Assembly: GCF_025717605.1 (NCBI RefSeq)
Contig: NZ_JAJIRQ010000001.1
Coordinates: forward strand, 397,715-461,714
From: Paucibacter sp. TC2R-5
GTDB lineage: Bacteria > Pseudomonadota > Gammaproteobacteria > Burkholderiales > Burkholderiaceae_C
Direction: 5' to 3'
Length of the DNA stretch: 64,000 bases
Numbering within the stretch: position 1 is the stretch's first letter; the number at the start of each line of letters is the position of its first letter. Shown in pieces: positions 1 through 6,308 of the stretch. The translations under genes were made by a program, and so were the position numbers. A model generated the notes under the pieces. It was not told the origin of the DNA. It was given only the letters and a program-made list of their open reading frames with translations, and did no database searches.

Positions 1-256
1 CAGCAGACTCGGGCGGGTTGCTGCGATCGCTGCCCAGGAGCCAGTCGATCAGCGGCACCACGCCGTAAAGAAAGGCCACCGGCAGCCACAGCAGGCGCGC
101 GTCGCCGCTCCACAGCAGCAGGGCCGGCCCCAAGGTGACCGAGGCCGGCACCAGCAGGCTCATCAGCCAGGCATAACGTTTACGGTCCACATAAGGGCTG
201 GCGGGCGGCGTTGAGGCCGGGTCTCCTTGCATGAGGTCGGGCACGCTGAGGGTCAT
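1..256 (-). CDS. alkB: Alkane 1-monooxygenase (AlkB-type), N-terminal fragment cut by the window edge
   Basis: Only the first 85 codons are present; the gene continues past base 1. The start is the ATG at 256-254, with an AGGAGA ribosome site about 8 bases upstream. The peptide has YVDRKRYAWLMSLLVP followed by a hydrophobic stretch, then VPLIDWLLGSDRSNPPE. This matches the N-terminus of AlkB membrane di-iron hydroxylases (D-R/K-K-R-Y, first two membrane helices, then D-x-x-x-G-x-D-x-x-N-P-P). The family hydroxylates the terminal carbon of alkanes in the inner membrane using rubredoxin as electron donor. The catalytic histidine boxes lie outside the window, so activity cannot be judged. It is divergent from an AraC-family regulator, as is common for alkane genes. 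A related membrane desaturase or xylene monooxygenase is less likely. Confidence 0.75.
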   Translation of the reverse strand, partial: MTLSVPDLMQGDPASTPPASPYVDRKRYAWLMSLLVPASVTLGPALLLWSGDARLLWLPVAFLYGVVPLIDWLLGSDRSNPPESA

Positions 257-311
257 GGTCTGTCTCCTGTTGTTTGTGTCAGTGTGGCCGGCTCGCCCCC
301 GTGCAAACACC

Positions 312-346
312 GTGGCAAGTGGCAAGTGATCGTCCTAAAGTGACAA
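312..346. promoter_or_regulatory. Three GTGRCAA direct repeats in the alkB/araC divergent promoter region
   Basis: GTGGCAA occurs at 312-318 and again at 319-325, and GTGACAA at 340-346. The second and third copies are 21 bases apart, two helical turns, the classic spacing of AraC/XylS half-sites. The last copy ends just before the regulator's ATG at 350. Inference: binding sites of the adjacent AraC-family protein, controlling alkB and possibly itself. Not proven. Confidence 0.4.
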
Positions 347-349
347 ACA

Positions 350-1390
350 ATGAGCCCACAGCCGAACCCCATCCAAGCAGCCAAGGTGCATCCGACCTAT
401 GCGCGGCTGTTATGCATGTTGCTGCGCGGCTTGGGGGCGGACATGGAGCTGGCTTTGGCCGAGGCCGGTTTGAGCTGGGAGGGGCTTGCGACCGAAGAGA
501 AGATGCTGGACTTTGCTGTCGTGCAGCTGTTGGCGCAAGCGGCAATTGCATCCAGTGGCCGACCTTGGCTGGGCATCGAGTTGGGGCAGATGGCGCATAT
601 CTCGACCCATGGCGGCGTGGGCTCGGCGGTGGTGGCAAGCCGCGACTTGCGCCAGGCGCTGGCCACGGTGGCCCGCTTCTCCAGTCTGCGCAATGATTTG
701 CTGCGTTTTGAATTGACCGAGCACCCGGAAGGCGCCGTGCTGCGTGCGCATGAAAGTGCCAACCTCGGCGCCGCGCGCGGCTTTGTGCTCGACATGGTGT
801 TCGGCACTGCGCTGCGTTTGATGGAGACCGTGGTGGGCCACCGCCTGCGCGGGCTGCGCGTCGAGCTGCCTTTTGCGCCTCCGGTCTGGTGCGATCGATA
901 CGAGCGTTTGGTCGAAGGCGGTGCCCTGGTGTTCGACGCGCCTTCGCTGGCCTTTCACCTCGATGCGGCCATGCTGGAGGCGCCATGCATCACGGCGAAT
1001 GCACGCGCCTTCGAGGCGGCGCGCGAAGACTGCGAGCGCGAGCTGGCACTGACGGCAGGAGGCATAGGCCCCTGGTCGCAGCGCCTGCGTCAGCTCCTGC
1101 TGCAGCGGCGCGCGCCGGAGCCCTATCCCACGGCGCTGGCCTTGGCCGAGGCTTGCCATGTTTCGGTGCGCACGCTGATACGCCGTTTGCGCGCCGAAGG
1201 CAGCAGCTACCAGGCCTTGCTGGACGGCGTGCGGCAGGAGCAGGCGCTTTGGCAGCTGCGACACACCCAGAACTCGGTCGAAGAAATTGCCGCCCAGCTC
1301 GGCTTTGAAGACACATCCAACTTCAGCCGTACCGTGCGACGCTGGTTCGGGCAGACGCCGTCCGGCCTGCGCGAGCGCTTGCGGGCCTGA
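350..1390 (+). CDS. AraC-family transcriptional regulator, probably of the divergent alkane gene
   Basis: The protein has 346 residues. Residues about 20-215 form an N-terminal sensor region of the 'arabinose-binding domain of AraC' type found in OruR/AlkR-like regulators. Residues about 250-345 form the AraC double helix-turn-helix: a first helix pair around EACHVSVRTLIRRLRAEGSS and a second around VEEIAAQLGFEDTSNFSRTVRRWFGQTPS, ending in the usual F-x-x-x-x-G-x-x-P-S motif. The start is the ATG at 350; the ribosome site is weak. It is divergent from alkB with a 93-base gap, which suggests that it senses an alkane or fatty-acid signal and activates alkB. The ligand is an inference; the family assignment is firm. 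Confidence 0.88.
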   Translation: MSPQPNPIQAAKVHPTYARLLCMLLRGLGADMELALAEAGLSWEGLATEEKMLDFAVVQLLAQAAIASSGRPWLGIELGQMAHISTHGGVGSAVVASRDLRQALATVARFSSLRNDLLRFELTEHPEGAVLRAHESANLGAARGFVLDMVFGTALRLMETVVGHRLRGLRVELPFAPPVWCDRYERLVEGGALVFDAPSLAFHLDAAMLEAPCITANARAFEAAREDCERELALTAGGIGPWSQRLRQLLLQRRAPEPYPTALALAEACHVSVRTLIRRLRAEGSSYQALLDGVRQEQALWQLRHTQNSVEEIAAQLGFEDTSNFSRTVRRWFGQTPSGLRERLRA

Positions 1391-1419
1391 ACCGTTCGGG
1401 ACCGCAAGCATCTTGGCCC

Positions 1420-2994
1420 TTACTTGATATGGGTGAAGCGCGCTTCGGGCCGGTCGTCCGAGCGGTGTACGGTTTCAACGTTAGCTCGCATGGCCCAGGG
1501 CCGCATCTGATGGTGCAGCGGAATGAAGAAGGATTCATCTCGCACGCGCAGCAAGGCCTCTCGGATCAGGGCATTTCGCTTGGCTACATCGGTTTCCGTC
1601 TTCATGCTGGCGATCAACTGATCCAACTGCGCGTCGCTCAATCTTGAGTAATTGAAATTTCCATCGGCGCCGCTGGTGCGGGTGTGGGCCAGGCTTTGTA
1701 GGGTGAACTGCGCGTCGAAGGTGGCCACCCCCCAGCCCAGCATATAGAGCGGCGCCTCAAAGCGCTGGAAGGTCTGGCTATGTTGCGAGAAGGGCAGGGC
1801 GGCCAGGCGCGCCTTGATGCCGATCTTGGCCCACATCGCCACCACGGCCTGGCAGACCTCTTCGTCATTGACGTAGCGGTTGTTCGGGCAGTTCAGCGGC
1901 ACCTCAAAGCCACTCGCATAGCCGGCCTCGGCCAGCAGCTTTTTGGATCTTTCGATGTCGACCTTGTGCGGCACATCGATATCGGGCGTGTTGCCGTTGA
2001 CGCCCGGCGCCACCATGATGCCGGCCGGAATCGACAGGCCGCGCATGATGGTGCGCTTGATCGCCTCGCGGTCAATCGCCACGCTCATCGCCTCGCGAAC
2101 TCTTTTATCCTTGAAGGGGTTCTTGCCCTTGACGCTGGCGCCGGCCAACTCCTCGCTGCCTTGGTCCATCGCGAAGAAGATGGTGCGCACCTCCAGGCCC
2201 TCGACCACCTTGAGCTTGGCGTCAAGTTTGAGCTTGGCGACGTCTTGTGTGGGCAGGTCGGTCAGCAGGTCGACATCACCGGACAAGAGCGCTGCCACCC
2301 GGGTCGGGTCCGATTTGATTGGGGTGTAGATGACCTCACTGACGTTGCTGGCGTTTTTGGCATCCCACCAGTCCTTGTTGGCCACCATGGTGATTTTCTG
2401 ATCGGGCTGCCAGCCGGTGATCTTGTAAGCGCCGGTGCCCATGGCGTTGCGCGAGGCGTAGTTGTCTTCCTTGGCCTTGTAGTCCTGCACATTGGTGGTC
2501 TTGTTCTTCTCCGCCCAGGCCTTGCTCATGATGCGGAAGTCGATGATGTTGCGCAGCAGGATGGGCGTGGGCGCGTTCAGCATCACATCGATGGTGTGAT
2601 CGTCGATCTTCTTGATCTCTTTGATGCCGGCCACATAGGTCTGCATCGTGCCTTGCGGCTGGCTGATGCGCCCGAAGGTGAAGATCACGTCATCGGCGGT
2701 GAAGGGCGATCCGTCATGGAATTTGACGCCCTTGCGCAAATCAAAACGTACCTGCGTCGGCGAGATATAGGTCCATTTGGTTGCCAGCGCCGGCTCGACC
2801 TGGAACTTGTCGTTGTAGCGCGTCAGGCCCTCGTAGGCGTGCATCAGGATGGCAATGGTGGTGGTGTGATTCTGCGAGTGCGGGTCCATGGTCAGAATGT
2901 CATTCTGAGCCGCCCAGCGCAGTGGCACAGCGCCAGCGCTGCTAAGGGCCAAGCCCAAAGTGAGGGCCAGTGCCGTGAGTTTGATCTTGTACAT
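1420..2994 (-). CDS. Periplasmic substrate-binding protein of a peptide-type ABC transporter (copy 1)
   Basis: The protein has 524 residues from the ATG at 2994, which follows GAAGGAATCTCT. An upstream in-frame extension to 3144 is rejected because the signal peptide begins with MYKIKLTALALTLGLALSS. The mature part starts PLRWAAQNDILTMDPHSQNH, the opening of SBP_bac_5 (DppA/OppA-like) proteins, and carries the family block RFDLRKGVKFHDGSPFTADDV. It should capture di- or oligopeptides or similar solutes in the periplasm. It is a close paralogue of the protein encoded just upstream (3066-4646), with long near-identical stretches. No permease or ATPase genes are adjacent, so it must use components encoded elsewhere. 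It converges on the AraC gene with a 29-base gap. Confidence 0.9.
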   Translation of the reverse strand: MYKIKLTALALTLGLALSSAGAVPLRWAAQNDILTMDPHSQNHTTTIAILMHAYEGLTRYNDKFQVEPALATKWTYISPTQVRFDLRKGVKFHDGSPFTADDVIFTFGRISQPQGTMQTYVAGIKEIKKIDDHTIDVMLNAPTPILLRNIIDFRIMSKAWAEKNKTTNVQDYKAKEDNYASRNAMGTGAYKITGWQPDQKITMVANKDWWDAKNASNVSEVIYTPIKSDPTRVAALLSGDVDLLTDLPTQDVAKLKLDAKLKVVEGLEVRTIFFAMDQGSEELAGASVKGKNPFKDKRVREAMSVAIDREAIKRTIMRGLSIPAGIMVAPGVNGNTPDIDVPHKVDIERSKKLLAEAGYASGFEVPLNCPNNRYVNDEEVCQAVVAMWAKIGIKARLAALPFSQHSQTFQRFEAPLYMLGWGVATFDAQFTLQSLAHTRTSGADGNFNYSRLSDAQLDQLIASMKTETDVAKRNALIREALLRVRDESFFIPLHHQMRPWAMRANVETVHRSDDRPEARFTHIK

Positions 2995-3018
2995 AGAGAT
3001 TCCTTCGCGTGAATGAGA

Positions 3019-3041
3019 GAAACCACCGCAGGGGTGGTTTC
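3019..3041 (-). terminator. Hairpin between the two substrate-binding protein genes
   Basis: A perfect 9-bp inverted repeat, GAAACCACC at 3019-3027 and GGTGGTTTC at 3033-3041, has a 5-base loop. It lies in the 71-base gap between the stop of copy 2 and the start of copy 1. There is no long T run, so it may be a partial terminator or an mRNA-stabilising stem that sets the ratio of the two proteins. Confidence 0.6.
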
Positions 3042-3065
3042 TGGAAATTGCATTGAAGCGTCGGG

Positions 3066-4646
3066 TTACTTCAGCGTGGTGAAGCGAGCCTGTGGTTTGT
3101 CGTCCGCCCGGTGCAGGGTTTCGACATTGCTGCGCATCGCCCACGGGCGCACTTGGTGGTGCACGGGAATGAACAAGTACTCATCGCGCACGCGCAAAAG
3201 AGCCTCTCGGATCATGGCGTTGCGCTTGGTGATATCGGTCTCCGTCTTCATTGCTTGCACCAAGGCGTCCACCTTGGCGTCGCTGACGCGTGAGTAGTTG
3301 CCTTTGCCGTCGACGCCGGTCGTGCGACTGTGGATCACGTCTTGCAAGGTGTATTGGGCGTCAAAAGTCGTCACGCCCCAGCCGTAGAGGTAGAGCGGGG
3401 ACTCCATCTTCTGCAAGAGCACCGAATGCTGGGACATGGGCAGCGCGCTCAATTTGGCCTTGATGCCGATCTTGGCCCACATCGCCACCACGGCCTGGCA
3501 GATTTCTTCGTCGTTGACGTATCGGTCATTCGGGCAGTTCAGCGGCACTTCAAAACCATCCGGATAGCCGGCTTCGGCCATCAGCTTCTTGGCCTTCTCA
3601 AGGTCGACCTTGGGCGGCACGTCGATGTCGGGCGCGTTGCCGTTGACGCCGGGCGCCACCATGATGCCGGCCGGCATGGACAGGCCGCGCATCAGGCTGC
3701 GCTTGATCGCTTCGCGGTCGATGGCGGTACTCATCGCTTCACGCACGCGTTTGTCCTTGAACGGGTTCTTGCCCTTGACGCTGGCGCCGCGCAACTCGTC
3801 GCTGCCCTCGTCCATGGCAAAGAAAATGGTGCGATTCTCGAGGCCGTCCAGCACCTTGAGCTTGGGGTCGGCCTTGAGTTTGGCCACATCCTGCGTCGGC
3901 AGGTCGGTCAGCAGGTCCACATCACCGCTCAGCAGGGCCGCCACGCGGGTGGCGTCGCTCTTGATCGGCGTATAGCTGATCTCGGTCACATTGCCCTTGT
4001 TGGTGTCCCACCAATCCTTGTTGGCGACCATGCTGATCTTTTGATCGGGCTGCCAGCTGGTGATTTTGTAGGGGCCGGTGCCCATCGCATTGCGGGAAGC
4101 AAAAGTGTCTTCCTTGGCCTTGTAGTCCTGCGGATTGACTGATTTATTCTTCTCCGCCCAAGCCTTGCTCATGATGCGGAAGTCGGTCAGGTTGCGCAGC
4201 AGCACCGGGCTAGGGCCGTCGAGTATCAGGTCGACCGTGTAGTCATCGACCTTTTTGATCTCCTTGATGCCGGCCACAAAAATCTGGTTATTGGCCTGCG
4301 GCTGCTTGATGCGGCCGAAGGAGAACACCACATCGTCGGCAGTGAAGGGCGTACCGTCGTGAAACTTCACACCGCGGCGCAGATCAAAACGAATTTGCGT
4401 TGGGCTGATAGCGGTCCACTTGGTCGCCAGTGAGGGCTCGGGCTGAAATTTCTCGTTATAACGCGTCAGCCCTTCGTAGGCATAGGCATTGATGCCATTG
4501 GTGGTCGCGTGGTTCTGCGAATGAGGGTCCAGCGTCTGGATGTCATTCTGAGCGGCCCAGCGCAGCGGCACGGCATGCGCTGTGCTGGCAGCCAAGCCAA
4601 GCGCCACGGCCGTCGCGGCCAAAGACTTCAGTTTGAACTTAAGCAT
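3066..4646 (-). CDS. Periplasmic substrate-binding protein of a peptide-type ABC transporter (copy 2)
   Basis: The protein has 526 residues with a signal peptide (MLKFKLKSLAATAVALGLAA...AHA) and mature start VPLRWAAQNDIQTLDPHSQNH, an SBP_bac_5 family protein. I chose the ATG at 4646, preceded by GTGGAATCAAG, over the one five codons upstream, which has no ribosome site and does not align with copy 1. It differs from copy 1 mainly in scattered substitutions and keeps the family block FDLRRGVKFHDGTPFTADDVVFSFGR. The pair looks like a tandem duplication. It probably supplies a shared permease with a differently tuned peptide or peptide-like ligand. It is co-oriented with the two genes upstream (4683-5932), 36 bases away. 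Confidence 0.9.
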   Translation of the reverse strand: MLKFKLKSLAATAVALGLAASTAHAVPLRWAAQNDIQTLDPHSQNHATTNGINAYAYEGLTRYNEKFQPEPSLATKWTAISPTQIRFDLRRGVKFHDGTPFTADDVVFSFGRIKQPQANNQIFVAGIKEIKKVDDYTVDLILDGPSPVLLRNLTDFRIMSKAWAEKNKSVNPQDYKAKEDTFASRNAMGTGPYKITSWQPDQKISMVANKDWWDTNKGNVTEISYTPIKSDATRVAALLSGDVDLLTDLPTQDVAKLKADPKLKVLDGLENRTIFFAMDEGSDELRGASVKGKNPFKDKRVREAMSTAIDREAIKRSLMRGLSMPAGIMVAPGVNGNAPDIDVPPKVDLEKAKKLMAEAGYPDGFEVPLNCPNDRYVNDEEICQAVVAMWAKIGIKAKLSALPMSQHSVLLQKMESPLYLYGWGVTTFDAQYTLQDVIHSRTTGVDGKGNYSRVSDAKVDALVQAMKTETDITKRNAMIREALLRVRDEYLFIPVHHQVRPWAMRSNVETLHRADDKPQARFTTLK

Positions 4647-4682
4647 CTTGATTCCACTCATAAGTTACGAATGGGAGTGATG

Positions 4683-5066
4683 CTAGCCCTCTGATTCGCC
4701 TTCTACTCTAGTGGCTTGCCCGAGTTGCGGCTGGCCGCTAACTTGCAGGTTCGAGTCACAACCGATGCCGGCCGCGATCCAGCGCGCGCTGATTCGAGTC
4801 AGCAGCATGGACAAACGGCCCGTCGCGGCACCGCGCCAACCCAGTACCTGCAGCGGCGCAATCAGCATGCCGCAGACATAACGCCGTTCGGAGTCTGACC
4901 ATTGCAAGGCTCTGCAGGCTCCGCGCAAGCGTCGGCTGACCAGCATGCCGATCGGGCAGGGCGCACTCAGGCAGCAAACGCCGCAGCCATTGCAAGGCGC
5001 GCCTTCGGCCGGCTTGGCTGGGGCGGCCGGGTGGATATGAATGACTTGATGTGGCTGCTCAGGCAT
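4683..5066 (-). CDS. Small cysteine-rich protein, possible metal or Fe-S binding (YkgJ-like)
   Basis: The protein has 127 residues. Seven cysteines fall at about 25, 28, 31, 32, 37, 51 and 65, including PCNGCGVCC and SAPCP. This arrangement resembles the CxxCxxCC cluster of YkgJ-type putative zinc/iron-chelating proteins. The N-terminus (HQVIHIHPAAP) has three histidines. The second half has no clear motif. It starts 23 bases after the oxygenase gene on the same strand, so the two are probably co-transcribed. It may assist metal handling for that non-haem iron enzyme, which is inference only. A short ferredoxin-like protein is the alternative. Confidence 0.7.
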   Translation of the reverse strand: MPEQPHQVIHIHPAAPAKPAEGAPCNGCGVCCLSAPCPIGMLVSRRLRGACRALQWSDSERRYVCGMLIAPLQVLGWRGAATGRLSMLLTRISARWIAAGIGCDSNLQVSGQPQLGQATRVEGESEG

Positions 5067-5089
5067 CCGTCCACTGTAGCGCTCTGGGC

Positions 5090-5932
5090 TCAGGTCTTGA
5101 CGCCGAGCTCGCGTAGCCGCTCTTGCAAATACTCGTCTGCGGTGTAGCGGTCGGACAGCACCACTTCGTTGCGAGGATGGAGGAACAGCGGCAGGGAAAT
5201 GCGGCTGCGCTTGGCGCCTTCGCCGCTGGGGTTGACCACGCGGTGCTGGGTCGAGGGGTAATAGCCTTGTGAGGCTTCTTCCAGCATGTCGCCGATATTG
5301 ATGATCAGCATGCCGAAATCGCAGGGCACGTCGAACCAGGCGCCGTCCCGTCCCTGCACCTGCAAACCCGGCTCATTGGCGGCCGGCAGAATCGTCAGCA
5401 GATTGATGTCGCCATGCGCCGCGGCCCGCAAGGCGCCCGCCGGCTCTTGGCCCGTCAGAGGCGGGTAGCGCAGCACGCGCAAAAGGGTCAGCTTGCTGTC
5501 CTTGATCATGTCGGACAGCGGCTCGCGGTAATGTTGGGCAATCTCTGCCGGGGTAAAGCGCTCGACCCAAGACAAGAGTTCTTGCGCCAGACCATTGGCC
5601 TGCTCGAAGTAGGCCTGAGCCTGCGCCCGCAATTCCGACGGCGCCCTGCCCCAGGGGTAGTAGTGGAAGTACTCCTTGATGTCCTTCAGCGCTGCGCCCT
5701 TGGCGGTCTCCGACGTGTCGGTGGAGAAGTAGCCATCCTGCGTTTCCTTTGAAAAAGCGAACTGCTGCTTTTCATTGGAGTTAAAAAAGCTTAGCCAATC
5801 GGCATAGATTTTTTCGACCAGCGCTTGCTGAATCGGGTGATTGACGAGGACGCCGAAGCCAGTCTCGTGCAGCGAGCGGGTGAATTGCTCGGCCGCATCG
5901 GCGGCCCGGTAGTCGACAACCTGTACTTGCAT
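5090..5932 (-). CDS. 2-oxoglutarate/Fe(II)-type oxygenase, isopenicillin N synthase family
   Basis: The protein has 280 residues from the ATG at 5932, which follows AGGAGA. A longer in-frame reading to 6022 adds non-conserved residues and is rejected. An N-terminal DIOX_N-type part (SLHETGFGVLVNHPI) is followed by the double-stranded beta-helix core. The iron ligands are H173 and D175 (AAHGDINLLT) and H230 (STQHRVVNP), and the 2-oxoglutarate-binding R-x-S is R244/S246 (RSRISLPLF). These proteins couple 2-oxoglutarate and O2 to oxidation of a small molecule; the substrate is unknown. Bacterial homologues are often annotated only as IPNS-family dioxygenases. A LacI-type palindrome lies about 90 bases upstream. 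Confidence 0.87.
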   Translation of the reverse strand: MQVQVVDYRAADAAEQFTRSLHETGFGVLVNHPIQQALVEKIYADWLSFFNSNEKQQFAFSKETQDGYFSTDTSETAKGAALKDIKEYFHYYPWGRAPSELRAQAQAYFEQANGLAQELLSWVERFTPAEIAQHYREPLSDMIKDSKLTLLRVLRYPPLTGQEPAGALRAAAHGDINLLTILPAANEPGLQVQGRDGAWFDVPCDFGMLIINIGDMLEEASQGYYPSTQHRVVNPSGEGAKRSRISLPLFLHPRNEVVLSDRYTADEYLQERLRELGVKT

Positions 5933-6018
5933 GGGATCTCCTGTGTGTCCCGACGCCGAGCCATTCAATCGCGGGGCAGGGCGTTCGGCCGCAAGTCTAG
6001 GGCAAGCGGGGCGACTTC

Positions 6019-6030
6019 GCAAACGTTTGC
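6019..6030. promoter_or_regulatory. Perfect palindrome GCAAACGTTTGC, LacI/PurR-type operator candidate
   Basis: A 12-base perfect palindrome centred on CpG, with the AAACGTTT core typical of operators for LacI/GalR-family repressors. It lies 87 bases upstream of the oxygenase ATG and about 280 bases upstream of sucA. No LacI-family gene is in the window, so the partner is unknown. Confidence 0.45.
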
Positions 6031-6135
6031 ATTGGTCGCTTGGAAAACCGCGCTCTGGCTTGAATTGGCATGACAGGCTTCAGATGCTGAGACTATTTAC
6101 CGATAAGGGCAGGAGTCCGAGGCCTTGACTTTGCA

Positions 6136-6163
6136 TTGTCATCAGCAGCAACGGTGATAAAGT
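6136..6163 (+). promoter_or_regulatory. Candidate sigma-70 promoter of the sucA operon
   Basis: TTGTCA at 6136-6141 and TAAAGT at 6158-6163 are separated by 16 bases. This would give a leader of about 140 bases. Called by eye; moderate match only. Confidence 0.35.
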
Positions 6164-6308
6164 CCGCCCCTTGAGACTAATGGTCCTTCCCGTCCCCTTG
6201 GCTGGCAACAGCTTCGGTGGGTCGCAATCCGCCAACCGGTAGAGCCGTGCCGCGGAAGGTTTTTTTTAACCAGCCAGATTCCCGGAAGCCGGGTTAGAGG
6301 TGAGCGAG

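Larger units (their letters stand above)
5933..6308. other. 376-base divergent control region between the oxygenase gene and sucA
   Basis: No gene is visible. It holds the oxygenase ribosome site, the palindrome at 6019-6030, a sucA promoter candidate at 6136-6163 and about 145 bases of untranslated sucA leader. The leader has an eight-T run at 6261-6268 and a short GC-rich inverted repeat (CCCGG/CCGGG) near 6282-6294, just before the ribosome site. Confidence 0.6.

Noticed and set aside
1780..3012. 410-codon open frame opposite the first substrate-binding protein
   Set aside because: Mirror of the conserved minus-strand gene; a similar mirror appears opposite the paralogue, as expected for shadows.
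2995..3144. 50-residue N-terminal extension of the first substrate-binding protein
   Set aside because: It would bury the signal peptide and overlap the upstream paralogue; a good ribosome site supports the start at 2994.
1420..4646. Recent insertion-sequence-mediated duplication of the binding-protein genes
   Set aside because: No transposase, terminal inverted repeats or target duplications are visible around the pair.
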